From Phoebastria nigripes (taxonomy: Eukaryota > Chordata > Aves > Procellariiformes > Diomedeidae), in the NCBI GenBank assembly GCA_035582835.1, contig JAYKAV010002009.1, positions 870,634 through 934,633 on the forward strand: a stretch of 64,000 bases of DNA, read 5' to 3'. The notes under the pieces were generated by a model. It worked only from the letters and a program-made list of their open reading frames with translations, was not told where the DNA came from and ran no database searches. The position numbers and the translations under genes are program-made. How positions within the stretch are numbered: position 1 is the stretch's first letter; each line of letters opens with the position of its first letter. Shown here one piece after another: positions 24,285 through 38,600 of this stretch.

Positions 24285-25085
24285 GAGCAAGCCTGAATTA
24301 AATTTATCTCAAACTAGGAGATCCATCAGCAGCTGTCAAAAGTGTCTGAGCTGATGCTGTATAGCTCAGGTCTATACATCTGTGTACACTGTAAAGGGCA
24401 AAATATGACTTGGCTTTTATTACTTTAATTAAAACATGAGTGAAGAGTATGAGATTCATATTAAATTGTATTTTCCTGGCTGCTGTGTGAAGGAGCTAAC
24501 TGATCTGATTACCATGAAGATTACAAACTATCAAAGTGAAAAAGAGCTTTTTGCAAGTATTTCGTATTAAACCTTCAAACATAACACTTTAAGAATAATT
24601 ATAGTTGTATTACTGGAAAATGATTCATGAATTCTGAATAAATATAAGACCCTTAAAGGGAAATGTTCCAAGACCACAGTTTTCGTTCCAATCTGATGAA
24701 ATTTAGTATCATTTTGCAGCTGTAGAATAAAATGAAAAAAAATATGTACATAGACTGTATTGAGTATATGTCAGACTAAACTAATGAGATTTTTTTCATC
24801 AACTCTAAGCACGCACACAGACAAATGGAATAGCCATTCTCATTTTCTGTAATAGAAAGCACCGAAAGAGAAGGCAGAAAGGATCTTACTGCTCACAAGT
24901 CTTTATTCTACCCTTGATTGTTAAATAATATATTTTAAGTTCTCATATCTTGCCTGCAGAATGTTTGAACTGACATTAATGGGTATATAAGAGAAAAGAG
25001 CGAGCTTAAAAAAAAGTGAGGAAGGCTAGGATTGGGAATTTTATTAATATTCCCAGTGGGCTGTAATAAAGATACCTTTCACACA
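24285..25085. other. AT-rich, low-CpG intronic block
   Basis: This 800-bp stretch is AT-rich and has almost no CpG. It contains many TAAT/ATTA cores and ATTTGCAT-like strings and no recognisable repeat, bordered by GC-rich DNA including the minisatellite. The composition is typical of vertebrate conserved non-coding enhancers near developmental regulators, but conservation cannot be judged from one sequence. A block of similar character covers 46805-47800 and includes the RFX motif. Confidence 0.3.
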
Positions 25086-28000
25086 ATACAGTGAATGTTT
25101 ACAGCAGACAATTTAGTTTCCTTCCAACAATTATGATAGAAATTGAATCTCAGGAAATGTTAGTTTTCTCTAAAATTAGACATGACAATAAAGATACCCC
25201 TGAAAGTTTATTAAGGAGGGAAGGAAAAAAAAAAAAAAAAGTCATCAGTCTCTGGAAGACAATTTATTTTAAGAATTCCAGATGACTTCTAAACAAAACC
25301 AGACACCTACGTGGCGCTGAGGGCTCGTGCTCCCCACGCCGCGCTCNAAGCTGGGGGCTGCTTTTCTCTCAAGGAGCTGTTTTTCCCAGGCTTCAGCAAT
25401 TCCTAGTGCATTTTGGAAGCAAATACCCAAAAGGTGCTTGTTTCCACCACGAACCCAGCTGGAGGAGGATGCCCATCACTTCTGCGAGCAGGTGGGGCAC
25501 AAGGTATTAGCAGGTCACACTCCTCTGCGTGCAGGTCAGGATGCTACAAGCCCGGCAGCCCGCACCGGTGTCAAAGGGAAGATGAGTGGTCCTCACCTGC
25601 CCACCCCTCATCAGGCACTGAACACATGAAAGGGAAACATCATTATTTACATCAAAAGTAGCAAAGCTGTAGGAGCCCTATTTCATAAAATCAGCAGGAT
25701 GTTCCCTCAGCCGAGTGTTAGAAAGTTGAAAGCTGTGTATTTTTGCATGAATATTTGCATGCCTTCTTGCAGGTGCAGTTAACGTTGATGCTTGTGCAAA
25801 TGTGATGTTTCCTCCACCCCCCTGCACAAGTGCAGAGCTCTGCGTGCAGTCGCGGGTGGGTTTGCATGCACGAAGGACTAGTTAGCAAAACACTGTAAGC
25901 CTGTGAGCTCAGGCCTTTTAAGTTTTTCCCGAGAAAATTGGTCATGAAATGTCAAGAGAGGAGCTGCAAGGAAAGGATGGAAATTATTGGGCACTTGAAC
26001 GCAACTTTAGGAATGAATTTATCATGCTCACACAGAGATGCTGGGGATCAAAAAGGGAAAGCCACTCTAAAATGCAGAAAACTCTGAAGCTCTTTGAGCA
26101 ACTCATGCTACAGTGTTTAATTTTTGAAACACTGCAGTTTGAACATGCAGTGTAATTCTTCTACTCGCCCTGGTTTCCAGACTTCTGCGTCGAGGACGTG
26201 CTGCAACCTGCGTGTCAGAGACACCTACTCTCTTCTACTTGTGTGTTTTTTCTTTTGTCCCTGCGATCCTTGACTGCCGACTTCTGCCTCACTTTGTTCC
26301 AGTCTGGAAGGAGATTCCTGTTATTTGATATCAAGATTAGGGATGGGAGGAGAAATGGTGAAAGCCAATGCAGCTTAGCTTGCAGCCAAGCTTCTCTAGT
26401 AATCCTCCTCAAAAGGATCTGTCCCATTTTGATCAAATTAGGGGCTAGACTGGGATGATGCTTTTTGGTAACACCAAGTAGGACTCTGAGGTACCCAGTT
26501 TGGTATCAGTATTAGCAAAAGAAGCACTCGGCTCCGAGTCGTCACAGGTTTGTGGAAATATCTAGGCTTTGTGTGGGTTTGGGTTTGAAAGATGGCAGCT
26601 GAAGCCCTTGAGTAGACTGGGCAAATGTGAATTTTTACAACGGGGTCGATGTTTTGGCTTTGTTACTTGCAGCCCTGTTGTGCCCAGACCCCCCCCCGCC
26701 TCTCCATTAGCATCTCTCTCTCATTTTGGCTCTTCCACCTCTGCCCATTTCCCTTGGAACAATTCAGGTTCTACCTGGCATGTTGTAAACTAGTAAAAAT
26801 GATAGAAAAAGCTCTCCAGCTGCTTAATGAATGAAGTGTTTCAGTTGTTTTGGCCTCCGGATAGCTGGGGCTGGTTTTCTTTAGATGCAGTTGCTAATGG
26901 AGTGCCTCCCGCCTCCTGCCTTGTGTGTTGGGTTGGGTCCCTCGTGGTCATGCGATGAAGGTCGTGCCGGTGTTGATGTGAGCCTTCTTGCGCCTTCATC
27001 TCCTCTGCAAAGCTCTTCCCTGTGTCAACAAATGCTGTCCATTGCCTCTAGAGCTGCCAGTGNCTACAATGGTCCTTTCTCACTGCCAGCGTTGGAGGTG
27101 ATCACTGCTACAGGCTCCTGGCTGTGACCAGCAGCTTGGTGTCCCGGCTGTCCTCCTAGATGGAGAGTTGTCATTACTTTAGGGAAACATTGCTATTTTG
27201 ATTGATAATTTGATGGGTTTCCTTTTTGCCTTCCTCCTGAAAGGATGGTACCTACTCTAGCTATTCATTTTGTTCAGGTTGCTTAATGCTTTAGAAGATA
27301 TTTGATGAGTATCTGTGATTTAGGACATAGATGAGCCCCTCACAGCAATGTGTGTGTTCCTGCCTTTTTTTAGATACCATACATAAGCCTGTTTTTATTA
27401 AAGAAAAAAAATTGTTAAAATTGTTAAAGATAAAATCTGTTTGTTTCCCAAAATTCACATATTGGAGGCTTAAGGCTGAGATTTTCACACCTACGCTGGG
27501 GATTTGGATACTTGGCCATGCACCGTGTTACAGTTCTCACAATTTTGTCATGAGTCTCTTGGTGCTTCGTGCTTTCCCTAACAGCCCGGCACCTTTCTGC
27601 TCTTGTGACATGACAGCTTCTGCTTTGGATAAGTGAGTAAATGAATAAAATTCTTGCACTNGTGGTTGTGGAGGAAGGCTTGTAATTGTGGCGCTCAGAA
27701 GCTCAGTAAATGCAAAGAAGGTGGAGAGAGATCCCGGGTGATTATCTTGACATCTCNTGGACTGGGAGGACTGGCACGTTGATGAGTTTTGCATATTTAG
27801 GGTCTGCAAGGAGTGAGGCATCCCAATCCCATAGTTAATCTTTAATATCTCCTTTGACCAACCAAAACCAGGTCATGCTTAGCTGCAGACAGACGTTGCC
27901 TGCCCCAGCTTTAGAGGCAGCGCCCGCCCAAACCCAATCGTTGAGATTGAAATCAGGTAGATGCTCTTGCCGTCTCATCTCAGGGTTTACTTTGGCAAAG

Positions 28001-31000
28001 CTGAGTCTGAGGTATCTGGCTTTGGCACTTCTCCCACGTGCTGGAGCCAGATTCTGGGGCTGAGGGTCTTCGGGACAATGTGGGAGGCTGATTTATTGCG
28101 CTGGTGATTTCAGTTAATTTCCTTTTCCCATTTCGGCAACTTCCTGGCAGTCTGAAATGTTTTGCAGGGGATGGACGGGTAAAGGATTTCAAGCTGGGAT
28201 AAAGAGGAGAGAGGGGAGGGAAGAAGGTGGCATTTTACAAAGCATTGATATGTTCTTAATTTTAATAAAATAAAAAAAAAAAAGTAAGCAGCACCTTAGC
28301 TGCTAAGGCGACAGGCGCTTAAGAAGCACTGAATAAATACATAAAACATATTTGCTGAAGGCATTTGTCGTTGGAAGTTTAAACATTAAACATGCCTGCT
28401 TCGTCTGATAACGTAATAAAGCAGAGATGTTCAAAGAGCCATTAGTGGTGCTCTGACTACGGCTTTACATCTTCCCTATATGTACCAAGGAAGCCGCATT
28501 ATATCAGCGATGCCTCAGTGAGTTTTGCCCCCAGAAGGGAAAGTAAGTGAATTCTGGGAGGGATTTCAATGCGTCTTGGACTTTTTTGTAGTGCATTTCC
28601 CCTTTCATATTGATCGACGTGGATGTTTTGGTATTGTTCCCTTGTAAAGTGCTGTGGCAGGTCCACGGGAGGCAGCAGCTCTGCCATTGTCCCGGTATCC
28701 CCAGCCTTAATAAGAGCTGGCTTGGGGCCTGATGAGACAAATAAACAGGTTTTGTATTTAGTTTTTTAAATTACAGGATAAGGAGGAACACAGATACTCA
28801 ATCCATTAAGAAATAACTAGGTGGGTGATTCACTACCATTTGTGTAAATGGCACTAACTCTGGTCTGCCTGCACAATTTATTAATACTTCACGGGAGGAA
28901 AAAAAATTATTTTAATCTCATAATGGATGATGAGCTGTGAAATTGCTTCTGCAGCAGCTGGGCACCCTGGGGGAGGTGCTAGATTGCACCACATTATGCA
29001 AGCTCTCCCCACATCTCTGCCTTCCTCCTGCTAATCAGACATGTCAAATCTGGGCGATGGGGGGGGGTGCCACTGCTTCTCTTGGATTTTATTACTTTTT
29101 TTTTTCTTTTTAATATATGTAGTTTTCTTGTCAATTTGCTTTGGGGTCCCAAGTCTGACTTTGGAAGCGTGTGGGCTCAAATCTGAGCACATTTGTGGTG
29201 AGCGATGCTTTGGGCTTCAAAGGTCCTGGCCTGATCCCTGCCGCCGCTGGCCACGCTGGCCTGGCTCACAACGTGAAATAACTAGAAATTTAGCAAATGT
29301 ACTGGGGCTGACCCAGTTTGTGATTTCATCTGGCTGATACCCTCACTTTGTAGGCAAGAGTACCAAGAGCTGTTACTGTTGAGCAGCAGCTTTGCTCTGC
29401 CTTCGTAGGCTCAGCCTGGGATCACGAGCAGTATCGACACTCCGGACGATTCGTTTGTGTGCTAAAAGGACGGCCTGGGGTCAAGTACTTCGGTTGCACA
29501 TGGGAAGACAGTGCACATGTATGGTGATGAGAGAAAACCAGGCGTAGTGTAGGACCACTTAGGAAAAAAATGGCAGATTGCCCCCTTGGGCTCTAGCAAG
29601 GGATTTGCAGTGTTTGCCTCTGCAGTCGTGCTGGAAGCGTACTCTCAGCCGTACGTGCATGTCTCGGCGCCTTGCCAGCNCCGGTGCTGGTGGCTGCAGA
29701 TGTGCCCTGGGGTGGGAGCAGCGCACAGGGCTTCGTTTGAAAATTTGTCTTTGCTGGTGGGAGGAAAAAAAAATAATCAAGGCACATCTGGGAGAAAAAA
29801 GACTTGATTCAAGATGGGTTGCGTTGCCATTATGGCTTTGCTGGAGGATCTTGCTGCAGACGTCCGGGTAAAGCAGCATTTGCCGCACTACCTGCGGCAC
29901 AGAGCGTGGCTCTGCTGGCCCTGCGCAGAGGGCTAGGACATACCCTTTGAGATAAAACTCGGAAAAACTTGCTACACAGCATCCATGCAAAGTGTGCCAC
30001 TATGGCTTTTTTAATCCCTTCACCCCACACCTTCAGTTTTGAGCGTAAGGGAAATACTCTCTAAGACGAAAACCGAAAGGGGACAAGTACGGTACAGAAC
30101 ATAGTTTCCTTCCTGCTCTGGGCCCTTTGTGCTCGACTGAAGCCAGGTTGAATTAATTTCTTAGAATGCTTTTTACTAGTTCTTCCTCGCATGCACTCCA
30201 TTACTGTTTTCAGGCCGCCTTATCTCTTGACCTGCTTACAGCGCATTATACATCATTATATAATGTACCCTTGGCTCAACACAAAATACCAAATCCGTAC
30301 AGTCTATCAATGAATGTCTGTGAAGTGCACTGATCTTATTATGCAAGTTCAGTATGCCATGAGACAAAAAAGGCAATTATGTAAAATCTGTGCTCCTCAA
30401 ATAATTCCCAGAAATGCATGATATTCTTGAGTAGAATATTATCATATTCCTTGTATTCCCTTCCAGGCAAGATACTAGGAAAGAAAAGAAAAGGGGTTAT
30501 ATCAGTCTGGCCCAGTCGGTGTAATTTCAGATCCCCATCAGCCCCTCTCTCGCTGGATGTACAGTCCCTTGAATATATTTTAAAAACAGGCAAAAATCAT
30601 TATAAACAATTTTAAGGAGGCTGATTGTGAGACAGGTGACAGAGGGTACACTTTGCTGACGTGGAGCGCAGCTTGCACATCTCCTAGCTTTCCCGGGAGC
30701 CCTGCCACGTTTGCTTTGACAAAAATAGGGAAGAATAGCCACCAAAACACGTAGTGAAATGAAACAGTTCTCTCGTCAGTGTGGGTAGGTAACTAAAACA
30801 TAGGTGAAGCTAGGTATTACTATGGGTGATCCAGGAGCAACTACGCATCGAGTGTGCCTTACAGTCCTGGCCCTGCTTATGAAGATACAACAGAGTTTTC
30901 AGGAGCTCTGGTTATTGCCGACATTTGCATAAGCCAATACTGAATGCTTCTGAAAACACTGTCAGCAGACTTTGAGCCTTAATATCCCATCTGCTTATTT

Positions 31001-31189
31001 GGAAGTTGAAGGTCTTTGTTATAGGGACGTGGTGTTGCCATACGGAGTTCAGCCTCCAGAGCTGGAGATGGGGGGTCCAGCTGTAGCACCTCCACGTGTG
31101 CCATAACGTGAATACCCCAGCGTGGATCAGGACAGCATGGGGCAGAGGAAGGTGATGCCTGGACATGCCCTGTCTCGTGAAAATGGCAT

Positions 31190-31490
31190 TTCAGAGAAGT
31201 AACAACAGCAAATCTGCAAAGCGGTAGGTTTGGGTGAATTTTGTAAGGAGCCTGGGGAACTCCCTGCCGCTAGATGTTGATGTCAAGAGCGTAATAGAGA
31301 TGCAAGGAGGTGGAAGGATGATAAAACCAGATGAGGTAGGTGAAAGGGAGGGATGAACTGTTCTGTTCTCTGAGGAGCTTCCATAATTGTTCACTAGGGA
31401 TTTTTAGATCTCCTCCAAAACACTAGCTAGTATTGGCTAATTTTTAGGTCAGCGTGTTTGACCAGACGAACTGCTGGTCTGATTGCTTAC
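31190..31490 (+). mobile_element. Ancient CR1 3'-end fragment
   Basis: This is a short old CR1 remnant on the plus strand. The block GGGGAACTCCCTGCCGCTAG followed by ATGTTGATGTCAAGAGCGTA (31253-31295) resembles the end of the reverse transcriptase frame, where many CR1 families have a conserved TGGAACTCCCTGCC. The block GACGAACTGCTGGTCTGATT (about 31465-31485) resembles the conserved 3' tail, in which a 'ctgGTCTGATccagta' string is typical. Order and spacing (about 200 bp) fit a single element. The sequence between them has drifted beyond recognition by eye. Moderate confidence. Confidence 0.6.
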
Positions 31491-32620
31491 GTGGGTCTTG
31501 AGTTCTTGGGAGGATGGTATGTGGTCATGGGTTTCCATTCCTCCCTGCAAGTGGTTTTGAGAGCTTTTCTCCCCAGGATGTACTTGGTGGCATGAGAAGG
31601 TGGATGTGGAGCTCTCTTTTGGGACATGCTGTGGCTCTGACAGAGTCCTTCCCTGCACTCTCTTCCAAGGCAATTGCTGCCTTGCAATGAAAGGAGGAAA
31701 GGCTGAGCTATCTGAGGTCCATTACATTTTTCTTCCTCTTTATTCCTGGAGGTAACCGCTTCCAAAACTCATTTTTGTCTGTCACTGGGGAATTAGAGGT
31801 CTGTCTCTCTCTCTCTTCCCCAGAAGGATAAACGCACCATTACTAATCCTTTATATACCGTTGCATGCTGCACTGCTGCTTCTATGCATGTATATCTGCC
31901 TTTATGGTAACTGTAACCTTTTCTTGAACCAGAGATTTTCCTGAACAAGAGCCCTTTGGGATCTGTGTGGGCTTTCCTGGATACATTTTTAATAAACACA
32001 ATAATTTGACTGCAAGCCCATTACCTATCCCCTGTTTGTTCTATGGGATAGTCATTTCCATGCCTGCAAAACCCCCTAACTCATAGGGCAATCAAAGGAA
32101 GAATGACAACCAGGACAAAATTGGTATGTGTTGTGATAAACCAGCCCATCTTCAGCATCATGCACCGTAGCTTTATATATTGCCTGTAAATAATGGCCTC
32201 AAAAAGATATTAAATCTTTAGAAAAAATCAAGCCTAATTGTAACTATATTTTTGTTTTCCATTTTGGTTTATGTACAGTATATGACTTTTGCAGAGACAT
32301 TTTTATTCCAGGAAAATGACAGGCCAACAAGAAGCCATAATTGCACTGATTTTTAGAAGTGCCTGCATTACTACAGATCTGATGTACTGCAAGACATGAA
32401 TCAGAAAAATTCTATTAAAAAATCTCTTGAATGGCTGACACAGGAGTATTATCCACGATGATTAATTTGACTTGGTCATTATGAACACAGACAAGTCTGA
32501 CAAAATTGCATTTCATTCCCCACTGAATTCATAAAATCACTATACACATAATAAGAAGTTATAGTTCTCTGCTATCCACTATTCTTGACAGGATTCCAGT
32601 TCTGGATAAGATACTGATTA

Positions 32621-32675
32621 AAAAAAAAAAAAAAAAAGNNNNNNNNNNNNNNNNNNAAAAAAAAAAAAAAAAAAG
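32621..32675. other. Assembly gap (18 N) inside a poly-A tract
   Basis: A run of about 18 A ending in G (to 32638) is followed by N at 32639-32656, and then by another run of 18 A ending in G at 32675. Both flanks have the same length and the same terminal G. The gap therefore probably reflects a homopolymer that could not be crossed, or the same tract placed on both sides of a scaffold join. Any open frame crossing it is artificial. Confidence 0.95.
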
Positions 32676-35600
32676 TGGGGGGAGAGAGGGAGTTGGGAGC
32701 CTTTTTAAAAGCCTACAATAGGGCTGATTTCTTTTGCTGTAAATTGTTCGTAGAACTCCATTATTTTTACCTTCTTGTGGTGAAGTGGTGATGCAGGTCA
32801 ACCGCAGCTCGGACAATATAAAAACTGACTGTAATCTCTTATTTACATCGAAAGGGATGCAGCAGAAATGCACGCACATGCTTCACATCACGAACCCCGA
32901 GAAGCCCTGTTGGGCTGTACCTGAGGGCAGGGGGCAGGGACCGTCACCCTGTTCAGCCCCTGTTCAGCCACAGCCACAAGTGAATCCTTACCCAGATTGA
33001 ATCTCGGGGATTGTCCATCACGCAGGTGATGATTAATAACTGGTGGCTTGTTCTTCATTTCCAACCCACATAAATGAGGTACCAATGGACAGGTTGAGGC
33101 CAGAGAGTCTCAAGAATGTTGTTTCAGGCTTTGATGGCATGTAAAACAAAAAAAACTTATCTGGCGAGCAGCAGAATTGGGTGCATGCCTCCCAAAACTT
33201 TATCTTTCTGAGTCAACTGAGATTTTCTGTTCCCTCTGAATATTCCTGGCTGGTTCCCTTCACAGTCCCCGTCCTGCAGAGCACCACGGCCCCACATCGC
33301 AGCCGTCCCTTCGCTGCTGTAGCGACTGGCCCAGGAGATCAAAGATTATTAGGGCAAGGAGGAATGTTTGGGACCCTGTATCTCCCTTCTATGCACATGC
33401 GGTTTTATGAAACTTGTAGAAAAGAGACTTTTTTTGCGCTGTCAAATTTGGTTGAAACCATCCGGCAGGCTCAGCTTTTGGAAGACCCGTGGCTGTGTTA
33501 CTGCGTNGGATTTGTGTCTATAGGAGATGGGAGAAGGTCCTGTAAAGTTAGAAGGTACACATCCAGCTCCATTCAAAGGCGAAGCCGTGCAGTAGCGCTG
33601 CGGCTGCGCTGGAGGCTGGCTTTCTGCTGCGGGCTGTCGCAGCATGCAGGGTCTGCACCAGAGCAATGCCTGCACGATAGGAGGAGACGGTGAGAAACGG
33701 GGAACGTGGAGGTGCGTGCTTGCTCCTTGGGTGAACTGACATTTGTTTGGGATTTAAGAACCCACTAATACAGGTATGGAAAAGGAGCACAGAGGTAGGC
33801 AGAGCTCAGCTTTCCCGCAGGTTGCCTGCTGCTCTGCTGTGCTCCCAACCTCCCCGCAGCGGCTGCCTGTTACTGAAGATTGTGCAGACGCTTCCGATGC
33901 ACATTTATGTTCATGCAAGAACTCATTTTTCCCTTTTCAACTGCATTCCCNTAGTCAAAAACCTGAGCATGTGAAAATTAATGTAAAAGGGGCTGGGAAC
34001 ACTTCAAAGACAATTTGTAGATTGTATGTGACTGACTTAATAAATACTTCTTTACAGTATTTATCCAACTCTACCCAAGTAATTCATTGGCCCTGCTATT
34101 CACACNCTGGATCTCCGTGTGTGAAGATGGGGCAAATCAATTTCCATTCCTAAGACCCAGAGCTGCTGACGTGGAAAATCAGCGCTACTTCGCTTCTTGG
34201 CACGGGGCTTTGGGAATCACAGGTGCGAGCGCAGCCCTCCGGCATCCCCCCCGGAGAAGTGGTGCCGAAGGGGTCCGCACCCCTGCCCGCAGCCCCCCGG
34301 CTCACCCTGCAGCGAGCACCGGGCCCTTTCCCTTGCTGGCCCCAGAGCATTTCTCTGTAGTTCACAACTTCCAAGTGACTTCCACCTTCTCCTGCTACCT
34401 GANCTATCGTTTCTGTCCCCATGGATTCAGTGCTTTGCACCGAGCAGAAAACCTCTGTGGTTCACNTCCTGGAGAAACATATCAAAATCCCCTTCTTGCA
34501 AATATGATCGTGCCTGTGCTGAGTAATGTGTGTGGTGGGAGAGCAGTTCGGGGCTTTCAAGCAAAGGCAGGGTAGCTTGCCTTCATTAAGCTTTGGTTTT
34601 CACTTATTCGTTGTGTTTGGACTCTTTTGCTCTTTATATGGCCCAAGATCTTCTCTCAACCTGGCGTGCCCTGCAGCTTCTGTGAACACCACACACAGTG
34701 AATTCTTCTGTATGTATGTAGAGAAGTAGGGAAAGTCTCTGTATGAAAAAGCAATGTGCTTATCTGGCTTCTGACCCGACNCGATGCATCATCCAGCTTT
34801 GCTGCAATCGAGATACCCCACAAACCACCTGGCTGTTTTTCTGCAGCCCCTTTCCCAAGCTGCGCTGGTAGAGCTCCTGGTGCTGGTAGGAGAGGAGCGC
34901 TCTCCCTGGGGACACAGCCCTCGGGCCCCAGGTCCTGCTGCCACCCGGGTCCAGCCTGGGCTCGGGTGGGAGGGTGGGGATTGCCATTGCTGTTCGTGGG
35001 ACAGCGTGGGCAGCCCGTAACCTCCGTGTCCTCCCTGCTCTTCACGCACACCGGGAGCTCAAGGTGTAGCCCTTGGTCATACCTCTCAGCCTCACAAGTA
35101 GCAATTTTTTCCTCACTTTGCAGACCTGCCAGGCTGGTTTTGGTCTGCTTAGACCCATCTAATCTCTGAAGTGTCTAGAAGGTCACGTTCCTACGGCAAT
35201 AAGCTCTTGCGCTAGCTGCAGGAAAAACCTAGTTAGTAGATGAGGGATGGTACAGAGTCCATGGTGTTTTGTGTCATCTGGATGATTAGGGTGGAATGGA
35301 TCACACCAGCCTACATATTTCCTTGTACCTTACCAAGAATAAATGTTCTCTCTGAGGCTCATGTTTACTATTGAATGTTATTTGACAGGGCAAATATTTA
35401 CCTGCAATAATACTGCAAATCTCTATCCTTCTCACTGTGAATAATATTTCTCTGAATCAATGCTTGGCTGCAACTCCTGGATCCTCGTGGATAATCACAC
35501 AGAACATGACTCAGTAGAGAATTGGGGTCACTGGACATTTGCCATGCTGCTGAGGAGAACAGTTTCCCAGGTCCTTGGTCAAGTCACGTCCTCTATGATT

Positions 35601-38600
35601 AATACCAATGCGCAGTGAAGAGGTGGTGCTGGCCGGCTGTAGAGTGTTTTGTAAAGAAGGACAGCACTTTCCTCCCCTCCCAAGAGGGGAAAGGCAGGAG
35701 AAAGCTAAAGGCTTAATTTGTAGACGTGCTCAACACTTGTAGCTCCCTCCCGAGTCACCTGCACGGCGAGTTCTCTGTGTCCTTTAAAACACAGCTGTGG
35801 TTATGGCTTTGGCTGAATCACAGCTGGTCCCTCAAGAGCTGCACTGCGTTAAGGCATCTGGACATCCCTTAGTCTCAGATCAGCTGGATGTGTGGAGCCG
35901 CCTGGCCACTGCGCAGGGGTGGGCGGATGGATCCAAACCAGCCCCTCTCCGCTGTGCTTGCTGGGACGCTTCCCTGGGCTCAGGTCCAGGGTTAGGCAGG
36001 GTGGTTTTGTCACTGGGTGGCTGGCAGGAGCCACCAAGGCTTGGCTTTATTTGCAGTTCAAGAGGAGGTGTAGGAGCAACAGACGAAGCAGCAGCAACCT
36101 TGAGTGTGGTTTTGAGTCCGGTGGCAGAAGACGTGCAGGGTCGCCGTGCCCATTGGGCCATCTCACAGTGCAGAGGTGAGGGACACCCAGGGCACGTTGC
36201 TAACCCACAGATGTGCTCCGTGTTTGCAGCAGAGACAAGCTGCTTGCCATCGACAGACCGGTCCCCAGAGCCGCCTCCTGCCTGAGAGCCTTCTCCTGCG
36301 CTGGGCTCTGCGTGCTCCAAGGCAGAGAAGTGTCTGGGCTCAGTAGACNTGAGCTAGAAGAAGTGGAAATCTGGCCCAATGCTTTCAATAGATCAAAGTG
36401 AGAGCTGGGAACGGGCATCTCCCTCCCCATCCCTGCATGCCCCATCAGTCTCGTGTGCTGGTGATCGGGTGCACACGCATCCGGGGTGTCGTAAAGAAGC
36501 TGAGTGATGTGGCCTGGCTTTCTCAAAGCCCACAAGAAGGCTTCGTGGCTGAAGCCCTCACTACCTGCCCTGCTGCCGGCTCCCAGGGCAGCCCCCCGAG
36601 CTGCCACACATCCAGCCCGGGGGGCTGCAGGGCAGCTCTGCCTCCAGCACCTCTTGCCTGACCTTCCCCCAGCGCTGCCTGGTGCAGCCCGCTGATCAGA
36701 GCAGAAGAAAGGTGGGACTGTTTCTCTCCCACCCTGGAGCAGCAGCAGAAGCGTGTTCCTTTGTTGCGGGCGTTTGTGCTGCGTTACAGCAATGGTAGAT
36801 ACTTGCCGTGAAAATGCTCGGCGTTATTTCCAGCTCGCTCGTCGCTGGATGCTGACAGGCCGGAGTGAGAGCTCCTCACTTCTCTCCTTGACCCACAGTA
36901 ATTTTCAGATGCAGCTTAAAGGCATGTAGAGAAGATGTCCACAACTTGATGAACTTATAATTCAGGTGCTTATCCAGCCATAGAAAAGAAGATCCAGTTT
37001 TACTGTTAAAACTCAGGCTTCCCACGCCTGGGACACTGCAGACAGACAGCGGGACCAGCTCGTTCCCCCGTAAAGCTCTTGTTCTCCACCTACTCTCTTG
37101 ATTCAGCTCCATGTCCATATGGGGCACCCTTTAACTGCAACTTCTGCTTCTTCTGCACCCACAAACATGCACCGCAGAACCACCTGGGCCCTGGTCAGCA
37201 CAGCTTTGCTCAGGGTGTGCACAGNGCTGGTGCTTGAGCATGCATGCAAGAGGCAGGGACTTGTGTCCTCCCTCTTCATCCTCAAATAGCTCTGCCCCTC
37301 CCCAGGTTGGCCAGGGCCGTCGTGCAGGGCTCTGCTCTGTCACCCTCTGTTCTCGATCGCCCGTTCTGCCCCCAGTGACTTGCTCCTGCCAGCTCCTTAA
37401 CCCTTTTCCGGCCCCACCGCTTCCCTGTCCTCCCTCTCAGCCTTCTCCTGCTGCACAAGCTGTTGTGTCCTTCCCCACTAGCCTCATGTGGGTCACCTGC
37501 AGATCCTGGGTTTTGCATGTCTCCTTTCCACCTCTGTCTCCCTCTTCTGAAAAGCATCAGGGAGTATGGGAAGCCTGGGAGATCATGGCATATGGTCCCC
37601 GTGGCGGGGAGCAGCGTTGGCAGGAGGCCACGTTGGGGTGTCTCCAAGACCGGCCGGTGCTTTGGGAGCACAGGTTGTGCCTGCTGGTGCCACTGCAGCT
37701 CTGGCAATGGGACCTTGCTGTGCAAGTCACCCCATGCTCTTGCAAGGGGATCAGCAATTCTGACTTTCCTCTCAAATGAATGCAAATAGCGTGTCCCCAG
37801 CCCGGTGCTTGTGCACTAGGAGGGAGCAGCCGGTAATGTGGTTACCTGTTCTGACTCCTCTTGGTCCTGGATGTGGCCTGGGTGTCACCTTGCTGGGAAC
37901 CAGAGCCTTTCTCCCNGTTACAGACCCCTCCACACTTCCCCATGCCGAAGGCACAGATCTAGAGAGCTGTGGCCCAGCAAGGCGTGATGAAAGGGTGGTG
38001 GAGAAGCTGTGTGGCATGAGCACAGCCAGATGGATGCATCTCTTCATGTCCCCACACCACCTCCCCTCCACCCCTCTGTCCTCTGCCCCTGAATCTGCAG
38101 GTGGATGGAGATGGTCCAGGGACCCCTGTTCAAACTTGGATTTCAAGAAGGAAAAATTGTTTTTAAATATGATTTTGCTGCTGTTGGAGGTAGGTCGTAC
38201 CTGCTGCAATGCCATCCTGTGGCATCACTGCACAAGCATGGGGCATAGCCCCGGTGCCGTGCTCAGGGCAGTTTGGTCCATGCCCGGTGCCTGGCCCTGC
38301 AGCACAGCCCCTATAGCNGGGGCACAGAGATGCGCCGGGGTCTGAGGGCAAGGAGGGAGTCAGAGAAGAGGCACTGTCCCCTCTCTGAGAGTGCTTGGCT
38401 CGATCCTGTTGCTCCATCCCGCTGCAGGTAGAAGCCGGGGTTTGACACTCCAGGCAGCACCCGTCTGCCCTGCAGTGCGAGCCGAGAGAGGGTTTGCAAG
38501 AAGAGGCTTGTTGTTTCAACTGATTTCAGTGTTTTAATTTGAAGAGGAATAATGTGTAATCACAACTGTCATCTGTTTGACAGTGGAAAATCCTAGATCT

